A stretch of DNA of 64,000 nucleotides from Paenibacillus sp. FSL K6-1330 (GCF_037976825.1 NZ_CP150269.1:889001-953000), one strand, 5' to 3'; positions 51,002-62,743 are shown, numbered from the stretch's first letter. Numbers and translations are program-made. The notes: generated from the sequence alone by a model not told the origin.

Positions 51002-51895
51002 ATGCCCAAGCCGTCGATAGTAAAAGAAGCCGCGAATGAGCGGGTATTCGATGTCATTATATACGTGATTGCCTCGATCATTATCGTCATTGTGCTGTAC
51101 CCGTTGATTTTTATTGTCAGCGCTTCGTTCAGTGATCCGACAAGGGTATTGAATGGCGAAGTTTGGCTGCTGCCGAAAAGCGTCACGCTGGATGCCTACA
51201 CGAATATATTGCAAAACGAAAAGATTTGGATAGGATATCGCAACACGATCTTCTATACGATCGTCGGTACAGTGATCAATATTATCATGACGATCTTGGC
51301 GGCCTACCCGCTATCGAGGCCTGACCTTCCGGGGCGCAATGCCATCATGGTGTTTATCACGCTGACCATGTTCTTCAGCGGAGGGTTGATTCCAACGTAT
51401 CTGCTGGTCAAGGATTTGGGAATGGTCGATACGATGTGGGCGCTGATTGTTCCCGGCGCCATTGCGACTTACAATCTGATTGTGATGAGGACCTATTTCC
51501 AATCGAGCATTCCCTGGGAGCTGCAGGAGGCCGCCCATATCGACGGCTGCTCCAACTGGAGGCTGCTTTTCAGTATCATTCTGCCTCTGTCCAAGCCGAT
51601 CCTGGCAGTCATGGTTTTGTTTTATGCGGTAGGTCACTGGAATTCATTCTTTAATGCGCTCATCTATATTCGCAACGAGAATTTGCACCCGCTTCAACTG
51701 GTGCTGCGCGAAATTTTGCTGATCAGCCAATCCGCTTCCGTGGACGGTAGCGTTGGACTGGAGGATAAAATTTTACTTGCCGAGAGTATTAAATACGCGG
51801 TAATTATCGTCTCAAGTTTACCTGTACTGTTGATGTATCCGTTCGTGCAGCGGCATTTCGTTAAAGGCGTCATGATTGGCTCGATTAAAGGTTGA
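51002..51895 (+). CDS. Oligosaccharide ABC permease (YtcP/YesQ type)
   Basis: A 297-residue six-helix permease. Family features: IVLYPLIFIVSASFSDPTRVLNGEVWLLPKSVTLDAYTNILQNEKIWIGYRNTIFYT, YPLSRPDLPGRNA, FSGGLIPTYLLVKDLGM, and the EAA loop LQEAAHIDGCSNWRLLFSIILPLSKPI. ATG follows AAAGGAGGGGACGCGCC. It partners the permease at 50003 and lies directly before the GH51 gene in the same operon. Confidence 0.93.
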   Translation: MPKPSIVKEAANERVFDVIIYVIASIIIVIVLYPLIFIVSASFSDPTRVLNGEVWLLPKSVTLDAYTNILQNEKIWIGYRNTIFYTIVGTVINIIMTILAAYPLSRPDLPGRNAIMVFITLTMFFSGGLIPTYLLVKDLGMVDTMWALIVPGAIATYNLIVMRTYFQSSIPWELQEAAHIDGCSNWRLLFSIILPLSKPILAVMVLFYAVGHWNSFFNALIYIRNENLHPLQLVLREILLISQSASVDGSVGLEDKILLAESIKYAVIIVSSLPVLLMYPFVQRHFVKGVMIGSIKG

Positions 51896-51945
51896 TTTCC
51901 GATACCGATCGTACGGGCCAGCCTAAAATTCCTTTGGGAGGTTTT

Positions 51946-53964
51946 ATGTTGAAAACGAACGCAACGATTACCATTAATTGCAGCCGAAAGAGCGATCATA
52001 CGATCAATCCTTATCTGTTCGGGCATTTTGTGGAGGATATTCGGGACCATATGGAGGCGATGCTCGCGTTTCCGCTGAAGGACATGGATTTTGAAAGCGA
52101 TGCAGAAACGAAGACACCGGTATCGGGAAGCTGGCGCCCCTATACCAACGGGCGTAACACCAGGTACGCGATGGAAGCCCCGGCACCCCGGCATTCGGGA
52201 CGCGCCCAGCGCATCCGCATCCTGAGCGATGACGAAGCCTATGCCGGCATTGCGCAGAAAGCGGCATTAAAGGGTCCGATGAAGTATACGGTCCGGCTTG
52301 TTGCCCGCGCTTCCATTGAGCTTCAATACGTAACGGTCGATGTCGTGGACCGGCGCACGGAAGAAACGCTTGGACAGCTTCGCGTGGAGCTGGGCAGCCA
52401 CAACTGGCAGGAATACGAGGGAGAGCTGTCCATAACACGCGCTTGCAGCGATGCCGAGATCCGGGTGTATGTTCCGGCCGAGCATCCAAGGTGGATCGAT
52501 CACGTATCCACCGGCATGCTCTGGATCGATCACGTGTCTCTGCTGCCGATCGATAGCATTGCGATGGTGAAGCGTGAAGTGATCGAGATGACGAGAGGAC
52601 TGAATGCGGGCATGATGAGGCTCGCGGGCAATTACATCAGCGCATACCATTGGGAGCATGGCATCGGCCCGGTTCTGGAGCGACCGGTCATGTACAATGA
52701 GGCTTGGGGAGGATGGACCAGCAAATATTTCGGAACGGACGAATTCATCCGCTTTTGCCGCGAGCTGCAGGTGGAACCTTTGATATGCGTGAACGATGGA
52801 TCGGGTACACCTGAAGAAGCCGCACAGTGGATCGAATACTGCAACGGAAGCGCGGAAACGCCGATGGGGGCTTTACGAACCCAAAACGGCTTCCCTGAGC
52901 CGTATAACGTCAAGTATTGGGAAATCGGCAACGAAGTATGGGGCCAATGGCAGGTCGGCACTTGTACGGCAGACCGGTTTGCGAAGCGGACGATCTCGTT
53001 TGCCAAGGCTATGAAGGAGGCGGACGCTTCCATCGTGCTGCTGGCCTGCGGGCATTACGAGCAGGAATGGAACCGAACCGTGCTGGATCTGGCAGGCGAG
53101 TATATGGATTATTTGACACTGCATTTGTATCACGGCTACGGACCTTTCGGCATGAACCGCGAAACGCCGGCGGAGGAACGCTATAAGGCGATTGCCTCTT
53201 ATCCCGAGTGGACCCGGCACCATATCCGTCAAACGACGGAGTTGATCCGATCCCAGTCGAAGCACAGCCACGTGAAGCTGGCGATCACCGAATACAACAC
53301 GATGTACTATCCGAATACGGTGCGAAAAGGGCTGCCTAACGAACATACGCTGGGAGCCGCGGTGGCCAATGCCGCCAACCTGAACGAAATGATTCGCTGC
53401 AGCGACATGGTGCATATCGGCAGCTTCTCCGATCTTGTGAATGGCTGGCTTGGAGGATGCATCCGGGTCGGGGACTACTATGCGGATCAGTATTGCGGCA
53501 AGGAGCCCGGATGGAGCGGGCTTCCGCTCACGGTATACGGGACGCCGACCTATGAAGTGTTAAAGCTTTACGCGAATCGGGACGTCCGGCGTATTCTCCC
53601 CGTCCAAGCGGAATGCGGAACTTTCTCCGTGGCATCAAGCAAGAAGACGCCTGTGGAGCTTGGCGCGCTTTTGGACCTGGACATTGTGGCCGGGACGAAT
53701 GACGACGGCAGCAAAGTAACCGTATTTATCGTTAACCGAAGTCTGGAGGAGGTAACGGCCGTGCTGGATCTGCAGGCCTTCGAGGCTTCCGGGGAAACGA
53801 TCCTTTATGAAATCACCGGCAATTCTTACGATGATATTAACTCCGTATTCCAGCCGGATCATATTGTGTGCAAGGAAAGCAGGGTGCCGGTAGAAGCATG
53901 GCGCCAAGGTTACAACTTGCGGCCTTCATCCGTTTACGCGCTTGAATTCAAAGCGAGTGTATAG
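51946..53964 (+). CDS. Alpha-L-arabinofuranosidase, GH51
   Basis: A 672-residue enzyme. No signal peptide is seen, so it is cytoplasmic and acts on imported oligosaccharides, releasing terminal arabinofuranose. The general acid/base is Glu330 in KYWEIGNEVWGQW and the nucleophile Glu449 in ITEYNTMYY, the spacing expected for GH51. It is longer than the usual ~500 residues because an extra carbohydrate-binding-like beta domain (about 65-200) is inserted near the N-terminus, as in the longer GH51 forms. ATG 51946 follows GGGAGGTTTT. Last gene of the importer operon. Confidence 0.92.
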   Translation: MLKTNATITINCSRKSDHTINPYLFGHFVEDIRDHMEAMLAFPLKDMDFESDAETKTPVSGSWRPYTNGRNTRYAMEAPAPRHSGRAQRIRILSDDEAYAGIAQKAALKGPMKYTVRLVARASIELQYVTVDVVDRRTEETLGQLRVELGSHNWQEYEGELSITRACSDAEIRVYVPAEHPRWIDHVSTGMLWIDHVSLLPIDSIAMVKREVIEMTRGLNAGMMRLAGNYISAYHWEHGIGPVLERPVMYNEAWGGWTSKYFGTDEFIRFCRELQVEPLICVNDGSGTPEEAAQWIEYCNGSAETPMGALRTQNGFPEPYNVKYWEIGNEVWGQWQVGTCTADRFAKRTISFAKAMKEADASIVLLACGHYEQEWNRTVLDLAGEYMDYLTLHLYHGYGPFGMNRETPAEERYKAIASYPEWTRHHIRQTTELIRSQSKHSHVKLAITEYNTMYYPNTVRKGLPNEHTLGAAVANAANLNEMIRCSDMVHIGSFSDLVNGWLGGCIRVGDYYADQYCGKEPGWSGLPLTVYGTPTYEVLKLYANRDVRRILPVQAECGTFSVASSKKTPVELGALLDLDIVAGTNDDGSKVTVFIVNRSLEEVTAVLDLQAFEASGETILYEITGNSYDDINSVFQPDHIVCKESRVPVEAWRQGYNLRPSSVYALEFKASV

Positions 53965-54011
53965 TGGCGGAAGGTACAGAGGAATGATGTAAGCTCCATA
54001 ACAAATCGTTG

Positions 54012-54058
54012 CACCAAAAAAGTCGGACTGCGCTGGCAGTTTCCGGCTTTTTGTGGTG
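54012..54058 (+). terminator. Terminator after the arabinofuranosidase operon
   Basis: A long imperfect stem starting CACCAAAAAAGTCGGA and ending TCCGGCTTTTTGTGGTG, with inner CTGC/GCAG pairing. The internal A/T runs make it look bidirectional. Confidence 0.78.
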
Positions 54059-54194
54059 CAGGTGGATGGTTTAGGCTCCGCCTGGATCATGATAGATGAC
54101 CCTGCAAAGGAAAACGGAATTATAAAGGATTCATCGTTTAACTTATTTTGGGGAAGTGTAAATACAGACTAAACACAAGGATGGGGTGATTCAG

Positions 54195-54692
54195 ATGTCA
54201 AACGAAACCGTAGTGAACCAAGAAGCGGTCGAGACCGTGAAGGATATTATTAAGGATATTGAAACAGCGATGTTCTCCACGATATCGGAGGGCGGGATCA
54301 ATTCCAGACCGATGCAAACGCAGGATATCGAATTCGACGGCGATTTGTGGTTTTTAACGAAAAGGGACACCAGCAAATATCAAGAAATTATGGCTAATCC
54401 CAACGTCAATGTCGCTTATGTCGGCAACTCCTATGTATCGATTCGGGGAACGGCCCAAGTCGTGGATGACCTTGAGCGGAAAAAGGCGCTTTGGAATGCG
54501 GCATATGAGAAGTTTCTGCAAACGTCCTACGACGATCCCAACATTATTTTGATCAAGGTGGATACAGATACTGCGGAGTATTGGGAAACCGGGAACAAAA
54601 CGAAAACGGTGAAAGCCTTCTTCAAAAAAATGGTGGGCCAACAGCCGGAGGGTGACTCGGATATTAACAAAACCGTCGATCTCCATGGATAA
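54195..54692 (+). CDS. Pyridoxamine-phosphate-oxidase-like general stress protein
   Basis: A 165-residue flavin-binding split-barrel protein of the general stress protein 26 type. Features: MFSTISEGGINSRPMQTQDIEFDGDLWFLT, then NPNVNVAYVGNSYVSIRGTAQVV and a tail with IKVDTDTAEYWETG, all usual in this family. The tail includes a Lys/Phe-rich KTVKAFFKKMVGQQP. The function is undefined; FMN or F420 binding is known for relatives. ATG 54195 follows GGGGTGATTCAG. Monocistronic, with a terminator close behind. Confidence 0.88.
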   Translation: MSNETVVNQEAVETVKDIIKDIETAMFSTISEGGINSRPMQTQDIEFDGDLWFLTKRDTSKYQEIMANPNVNVAYVGNSYVSIRGTAQVVDDLERKKALWNAAYEKFLQTSYDDPNIILIKVDTDTAEYWETGNKTKTVKAFFKKMVGQQPEGDSDINKTVDLHG

Positions 54693-54715
54693 CGAAATAC
54701 GTAACAACATGATGG

Positions 54716-54753
54716 AAAAACCGCAGGATCCAGCCACGATCCTGCGGTTTTTT
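54716..54753 (+). terminator. Terminator after the PNPOx-like gene
   Basis: AAAAACCGCAGGATC and GATCCTGCGGTTTTT pair perfectly, loop CAGCCAC, with T-run. Confidence 0.94.
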
Positions 54754-55165
54754 CCTGTAAGTTGAACCAGCCTGCACGGATCCCTCTAGACGAATGCCAT
54801 TATGGTTATGAATGGATGAACAATAGATGAAGCGTACATTTTAATACATAACAGGGTATATTTAGTACCGCCTGGGAATATACCTCATCAAACAAGTGAG
54901 AATTATGTGAATTCGTGCTGGGACCCGCCCTCAACCATAACGTGCAACTGGATGGTTTGAGGGCTGCCATGATATAATTTTTTCATAAATATGAAAAATA
55001 GATTCCAGGAGAGGAGGTAGTACATTGGGAAGGCGTTATTGCAAATGGATCAAATTGCGGAATTAGGCTGTAATATTCTCATCTGCGAACTACCTCTTTT
55101 TCATGGAAATATCGTATATAGACATGACCTGTTCTGATGCACAACATATGGCCTTTAATTCAATC
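54754..55165 (+). other. Long leader region before the CNNM/CorC-family genes
   Basis: About 440 bases hold no sizeable gene. TATAAT at 54974-54979 is a likely -10. GAGGTAGT (55014-55021) can pair with ACTACCTC (55089-55096), which is followed by five T, so a long-loop terminator or ribosome-site-masking helix is possible. A short possible leader peptide is listed separately. No M-box, yybP-ykoY or T-box signature was seen. Confidence 0.45.
55025..55066 (+). CDS. Possible 13-residue leader peptide
   Basis: TTG at 55025 follows a strong GAGAGGAGG site at proper spacing and reads MGRRYCKWIKLRN then stop. The ribosome site itself belongs to the helix GAGGTAGT/ACTACCTC noted around it, so translation would compete with that pairing. 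The peptide is too short for a homology test and may be chance. Confidence 0.25.
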   Translation: MGRRYCKWIKLRN

Positions 55166-55202
55166 TGGAGGTGAATCCCTCTGAAGAGGGAAATCATTGG
55201 AC
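55166..55202 (+). promoter_or_regulatory. Conserved start-site hairpin, copy 1
   Basis: TGGAGGTGAATCCCTC is followed by loop TGAA, GAGGG and AAATCATTGGAC. The 3' arm GAGGG is the ribosome site for the TTG at 55197, so the hairpin CCCTC/GAGGG hides it; a second AGGAGG-like site sits upstream. The same 37-base element with a changed loop occurs at 56542-56578. Confidence 0.6.
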
Positions 55203-56495
55203 ATTATTACCATCACTAATTTAATCATACTTGCCATACTGATTGCGTTGACCGCTTTTTTCGTAGCGTCCGAGTTTGCTATCGTTAAAATCCGCATGTC
55301 GCGGATCGATCAATTGATAACGGAAGGAAACAAAAAGGCGGTTGTTGCCAAAAAGGTAGCCGGGGATCTCGATTACTATCTCTCGGCCTGCCAGCTCGGC
55401 ATTACGGTTACAGCGCTGGGGCTCGGGGCCATCGGCAAGCCGGCCGTTGAACGTTTCATGTACCCGGTATTCGATTGGTTTGACGTATCGGCTTCAACGG
55501 CCTCGATTGCCTCTTACGCCATTGCGTTTATTCTCGTGACATTTTTGCATGTCGTGGTGGGGGAGATGGCGCCCAAGACCTTGGCTATTCAATTCTCGGA
55601 AAAGACGACGCTGCTCCTTGCAGCCCCGCTGTATTGGTTCGGAAAGTTGATGTATCCGTTCATTTGGGCGTTAAATGGAGCCTCGCGCGTGCTGCTTCGC
55701 TTGTTCGGCGTGAAACCTACGCCCCATGAGCAGGCCTACTCGGAAGAGGAACTGCGCATCGTCATGGCGCAGAGTTTTCAGGGTGGCGAGATTAATGAGA
55801 CCAAGCTGGCTTACATGGAAAACGTGTTTTCGTTTGATGAGCGGGTGGCTAAAGACATTATGGTACCGAGAACGGATCTGATCACACTTGATAAAGGCAT
55901 GAAACACCCGGACATCGTCCGCATCCTGGATGAGCACAACTATACGCGGTACCCTGTCATCGAGGATGGCAGCAAGGATCGGGTGGTTGGCGTCGTCAAC
56001 GTCAAAAAGATGCTGCCCCACATCGTGGCCGGACGAGACCGCAAGCTGGAAGAATTCGTTCTGGATCTCCCGGTCGTCCTTGAATTTACGCCGATCCAGG
56101 ATGCCATGCTGAAGATGCAGCAGGAGCAGATGCATATGGCTTTGGTGATTGATGAATACGGCGGTACGGCGGGGATTCTGACCCTGGAGGATATCTTGGA
56201 AGAGATCGTAGGGGAAATTCGCGACGAATTCGATGAAGATGAAGTAGCGGATATCCGCAAGATCGGTGAACGGGAATACCTGATAAACGGACGGGTTCTC
56301 TTGGAGGAGCTTGAGAAGCGCTTCGGCTTGGTATTCGAGGATAACGAGGAGATGGATACGATCGGCGGCTGGATACAGTATCAGAAAGGCACGACGGCTC
56401 AAGACGGCGATGAGATCCAGCATGGCGAGCATGTATGGGCCGTAGCCGAAACGGATAATTTTCAGATCAAACACGTCATTCTCAGACACGGGTGA
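55197..56495 (+). CDS. CNNM/CorC-family (UPF0053, hemolysin-like) membrane protein 1
   Basis: A 432-residue protein. The CNNM (DUF21) membrane domain covers about 1-190 with ASEFAIVKIRMSRIDQLITEGNKKA, LSACQLGITVTALGLGAIGKP and HVVVGEMAPKTLAIQF. Two CBS domains follow (about 205-330: DIMVPRTDLITLD to GGTAGILTLEDILEEIVGEI). A CorC_HlyC domain ends the chain (about 345-430). Relatives are linked to Mg2+ or Co2+ transport and resistance. TTG start at 55197 with GAGGG in the hairpin. It is followed by a close paralogue in tandem. Confidence 0.92.
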   Translation: MDIITITNLIILAILIALTAFFVASEFAIVKIRMSRIDQLITEGNKKAVVAKKVAGDLDYYLSACQLGITVTALGLGAIGKPAVERFMYPVFDWFDVSASTASIASYAIAFILVTFLHVVVGEMAPKTLAIQFSEKTTLLLAAPLYWFGKLMYPFIWALNGASRVLLRLFGVKPTPHEQAYSEEELRIVMAQSFQGGEINETKLAYMENVFSFDERVAKDIMVPRTDLITLDKGMKHPDIVRILDEHNYTRYPVIEDGSKDRVVGVVNVKKMLPHIVAGRDRKLEEFVLDLPVVLEFTPIQDAMLKMQQEQMHMALVIDEYGGTAGILTLEDILEEIVGEIRDEFDEDEVADIRKIGEREYLINGRVLLEELEKRFGLVFEDNEEMDTIGGWIQYQKGTTAQDGDEIQHGEHVWAVAETDNFQIKHVILRHG

Positions 56496-56541
56496 TCAAG
56501 GGCATAGCGTGATCCCGTGTACATTCAGACCATAACTTTTT

Positions 56542-56578
56542 TGGAGGTGAATCCCTCGCAAGAGGGAAATCATTGGAC
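56542..56578 (+). promoter_or_regulatory. Conserved start-site hairpin, copy 2
   Basis: It is identical to the element at 55166-55202 apart from the four-base loop (GCAA in place of TGAA). The stem and the buried GAGGG ribosome site are kept. Only the loop has changed, which argues that the hairpin is functional. Confidence 0.6.
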
Positions 56579-57640
56579 GGAATAATCGTGTTAAATTTAT
56601 TTTTGGTAGCTGTGTTTATAGGACTGACTGCATTTTTCGTGGGCGCCGAATTCGCCATCTTGAAGGTGCGGCTGTCCCGAATCGATCAATTGATCGCAGA
56701 GGGGAATAAACGGGCGGTCACGGCCAGGAAGGTAGCCCATGAACTGGATTACTACTTGTCCGCTTGCCAGCTTGGAATCACCATTACGGCCCTCGTGCTC
56801 GGCGCGCTGGGCGAACCGACCGTCGAAAGAATGCTGCATCCGCTGTTTGATCGATTCGACGTGCCGGCGGCGGTGGCAACGGTACTCTCTTATGCCATTG
56901 CGCTTGGGATCATTACGTTCCTGCACGTCGTCATCGGGGAACTGGCACCTAAAACATTAGCGATCCAATTTGCCGAGAAAATGACGTTACTGCTGGCATC
57001 TCCCTTGTATTGGTTCGGGAAGATCATGTATCCGTTTATCTATGCACTGAATGGAGCTTCGCGTCTTCTGCTTCGATTATTCGGCGTAAAGCCGGCAGGG
57101 CATGAAACGGTCCATTCCGAAGAGGAATTGAAGTGGATCGTGGATCAGAGTTACGAGAGCGGCGAAATTAACCAAACCGAAATGGGTTATTTGACCAATA
57201 TATTTGCTTTTGAGGAGCGCACCTTGCGGGAAATCATGGTCCCAAGAGATCGCATCGTAACATTAGAACGAGGGTGGCCCCTTGCCAATATCCTGGAAGT
57301 TCTCGGCGAGTACGACTATACCCGTTACCCGGTGACGGAAGCGGGACGCGCAGAGGATTTCATCGGGTTTATCAATACGAAGGAGATGCTGACGGGCATA
57401 GCGGCCGGAAGAAACTGCAGCGTGAATGACTTTATTCATGACATGCCGCGTTTTCCGGAATCGTCTTCGATCAAGGACGTCCTGATCAAGATGCAGCAAA
57501 TCCGCGTTCATATGGCCGTCGTCGCGAACGAATCCGGCGCGGCAATTGGGCTGGTGACGATGGAGGATATCCTGGAGGAAATCGTGGGCGACATTCGGGA
57601 CGAATCGGATCGTCACGAGCTGCAGGGTGCACAGGCCTAA
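56573..57640 (+). CDS. CNNM/CBS membrane protein 2, lacking the CorC domain
   Basis: A 355-residue paralogue of the previous gene, aligning along its length through the CNNM domain (AEFAILKVRLSRIDQLIAEGNKRA, HVVIGELAPKTLAIQF) and the CBS pair. It stops after LVTMEDILEEIVGDIRDESDRHELQGAQA, where the CorC_HlyC domain would begin. The stop is followed by noncoding sequence with no trace of that domain, so the protein is a shorter form and not obviously a frameshift. TTG start at 56573. It probably came from a tandem duplication and may form mixed dimers with the first protein. Confidence 0.9.
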   Translation: MDGIIVLNLFLVAVFIGLTAFFVGAEFAILKVRLSRIDQLIAEGNKRAVTARKVAHELDYYLSACQLGITITALVLGALGEPTVERMLHPLFDRFDVPAAVATVLSYAIALGIITFLHVVIGELAPKTLAIQFAEKMTLLLASPLYWFGKIMYPFIYALNGASRLLLRLFGVKPAGHETVHSEEELKWIVDQSYESGEINQTEMGYLTNIFAFEERTLREIMVPRDRIVTLERGWPLANILEVLGEYDYTRYPVTEAGRAEDFIGFINTKEMLTGIAAGRNCSVNDFIHDMPRFPESSSIKDVLIKMQQIRVHMAVVANESGAAIGLVTMEDILEEIVGDIRDESDRHELQGAQA

Positions 57641-57731
57641 GCAATGGCGAATTAGCATCGGGCACGATCTAAGAATATGAAAATGCCATTTGCACCGTTC
57701 GGTGGTGAGAGGGCATGATCTTGAATCATGG

Positions 57732-57768
57732 AAAGAGCAGCTTCTAATCTTAGAAGCTGCTCTTTTTT
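57732..57768 (+). terminator. Terminator between the CNNM genes and lacZ (convergent)
   Basis: AAAGAGCAGCTTCTA and TAGAAGCTGCTCTTT pair perfectly, loop ATCT, followed by T. It can also serve the minus-strand beta-galactosidase gene. Confidence 0.93.
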
Positions 57769-57789
57769 GCTTTTGTTCTATAGACTAGG

Positions 57790-60921
<3,132 letters not shown>

Positions 60922-61140
60922 CTAGATTATGGTTTCCTTCTACTGCCAGTATAGAGGTTAACTCGGTCCAAGAGTATAAGGAAGTTGCATTTTTCTATTA
61001 AAAACGACAGCCGGATTACACACCAGAGCGGTCAGCAGAGGTGAACAGAGCCTTTTTGCAGGAGACAGGCTGTATCTTGATGTGTGTGATCGCCTCTAGG
61101 CATTTCACGGTTTACATTGGAGAAGGTTTATGAAACAATA

Positions 61141-61164
61141 GTTAGTAAATGATCATTCACTAAC
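61141..61164 (+). promoter_or_regulatory. TetR-type operator, 24-bp palindrome
   Basis: A 24-base dyad with 12-base arms, starting GTTAGTAAATGATC and ending CACTAAC, with a single symmetric mismatch. It ends 19 bases before the TetR start codon, consistent with autoregulation. The stretch 60907-61140 shows nothing else recognisable. Confidence 0.75.
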
Positions 61165-61183
61165 CATAGGGAGGCAATTACGC

Positions 61184-61789
61184 ATGGTAAGACCTCGCGA
61201 ATTTCAAGATGAGGCTATCTTCTACGGTGTCTACCGGGCACTGTGCAAAAAAGGATACGGTCAAGCAGCATTAACCGACATCACGCATGAAGTGAATATT
61301 TCGCCGGCAGCCTTAATGAAGCGATTCGGTTCGAAGAAGAATTTGTTCCTGGCCTACAGCGATTATGTTATTGAATTAACCAAGCATGCCTTCCAGGAGG
61401 CCAGCCTATCCGATCAATCCAGACTTGATGCACTAAAGGCCGTGTTTAAGCATGCGGTTTTACATATGAAAGATCCTGTTGAATTGGCTAACCATACTTC
61501 CTTCTATCTGGAAGGGACGAATGATCCGGATTTGTTGGAGAAGACCCGGTACCGACTGCAGCTCATCGATGAGTTTACCCGGCAGATGCTCAGCCAGGCG
61601 ATTACGAACAAAGAAATCGCTGAATGCGACGTGGCTATGGTTAGCAGGGTACTGCAAGCCTCCATCAGCGGGGCTATGATGATCTGGATTAAAGAATCAA
61701 ACCGAACGTTGGATGAACTGTTTGATGAGTGCTTTCAGGTGATATTTGCTCCGTTATGGCATGTCGGTACGGAATCATTTCAAATATAG
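61184..61789 (+). CDS. TetR/AcrR-family regulator
   Basis: A 201-residue regulator with the N-terminal helix-turn-helix GYGQAALTDITHEVNISPAALMKRFGSKKNLFLAYSDY and a helical C-terminal ligand domain. ATG 61184 follows GGGAGGCAATTACG. It is preceded by the 24-bp dyad and followed 16 bases later by an alpha/beta hydrolase, so both are probably one autorepressed operon induced by a small molecule that the hydrolase may process. Confidence 0.92.
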   Translation: MVRPREFQDEAIFYGVYRALCKKGYGQAALTDITHEVNISPAALMKRFGSKKNLFLAYSDYVIELTKHAFQEASLSDQSRLDALKAVFKHAVLHMKDPVELANHTSFYLEGTNDPDLLEKTRYRLQLIDEFTRQMLSQAITNKEIAECDVAMVSRVLQASISGAMMIWIKESNRTLDELFDECFQVIFAPLWHVGTESFQI

Positions 61790-61805
61790 CAAGGAGGATG
61801 GTTAT

Positions 61806-62585
61806 ATGCCGATTTTCAAAGGAAGGGAAGTCGATCTGTACTATGAAGTAAAGGGAGAAGGAAAACCGCTTGTTTTTACGCATGGGGCCTCGTGGAATCA
61901 TGAACAATGGCGGCCGCAAGTCGATTATTTCTCACGTCAGTATCAAACCGTCGTATGGGATGTTCGGGGGCATGGTTCGTCTTCCTTGCCGGACGGCAAG
62001 GTGGACTCGGAGGATTTTAGCAGGGATTTGGCGGATCTGCTAAGTCATCTGGGCATCGAGAAAGCGATCCTTTGCGGGTTATCCCTGGGTGGGCATATTT
62101 CGCTGCAGACTGCCGTTCGCTATCCTGACAAGGTTGCAGCCCTGGTACTGATCGGCACTCCGTTCACGAATGCGTTCAATTGGTATGAGCGAATGTTCGT
62201 GCCGCTAAATCGCTGGTCAAGTTACTTGATGCCGATGTCCTTATCGGGAAAAATGCAAGGGAAAATGCTATCCAAGTACAATCAGAGCAATCAAGCTTAT
62301 ATAGAGAAAGCCTTTCGTTCCATCCCGCATTCCAACTGGGTTCGGATATGGGATGCGGTGACCCGGATGGAGAGCACGCAGGATCTGCATAAGATCCATT
62401 GTCCAACCTTGCTTCTTCAAGGAGAGAGCGACACGATGATCCGAAGGCAGCAGGAATACATGCAGGAGAGAATTGCGAATTCGCGATTAAGAATCATCCG
62501 GAACGCTCACCATGCAACGAATTTGGATAACCCGGATGAAGTCAATGAAGCCATCGCTTCATTTCTGACAGAGAACGCGATGTAG
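61806..62585 (+). CDS. Alpha/beta hydrolase
   Basis: A 259-residue enzyme. The oxyanion-side motif is VFTHGASWNHEQWRPQ, the nucleophile elbow GLSLGGHIS with Ser93, an Asp in LLLQGESDTMI and the catalytic His in IRNAHHATNLDNPDEVN. The frame is open from 61746, but ATG 61806 has CAAGGAGGATGG. It resembles the lactonase/esterase branch of the fold, without a cap of note. Co-directional with the TetR gene, it is most likely under that regulator's control. Substrate unknown. Confidence 0.9.
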   Translation: MPIFKGREVDLYYEVKGEGKPLVFTHGASWNHEQWRPQVDYFSRQYQTVVWDVRGHGSSSLPDGKVDSEDFSRDLADLLSHLGIEKAILCGLSLGGHISLQTAVRYPDKVAALVLIGTPFTNAFNWYERMFVPLNRWSSYLMPMSLSGKMQGKMLSKYNQSNQAYIEKAFRSIPHSNWVRIWDAVTRMESTQDLHKIHCPTLLLQGESDTMIRRQQEYMQERIANSRLRIIRNAHHATNLDNPDEVNEAIASFLTENAM

Positions 62586-62606
62586 ACTATCCTATTTGCG
62601 TCTTGG

Positions 62607-62638
62607 ATCCGCGTAGTTTCTGCAGCGCGGATTTTTTT
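62607..62638 (+). terminator. Terminator after the TetR/hydrolase pair
   Basis: ATCCGCG pairs with CGCGGAT around a 12-base loop, followed by seven T. Confidence 0.82.
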
Positions 62639-62743
62639 GCGAGAAAAACTTCATCTAAACGCGGTCTGTCTTCTATGGATTCGGAATTCATACACTGGAT
62701 ATATCCGAACTAAAGGGGGGAGCGGCGATCGGTGAGCCCCTCA

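Noticed and set aside
54130..54180. Sigma-B type promoter before the PNPOx-like gene (GTTTAA followed by GGGGAAG)
   Set aside because: The spacing between the two boxes is too short for the sigma-B consensus.
54754..55165. M-box or other metal riboswitch before the CNNM genes
   Set aside because: None of the conserved core segments of the M-box or yybP-ykoY classes was found.
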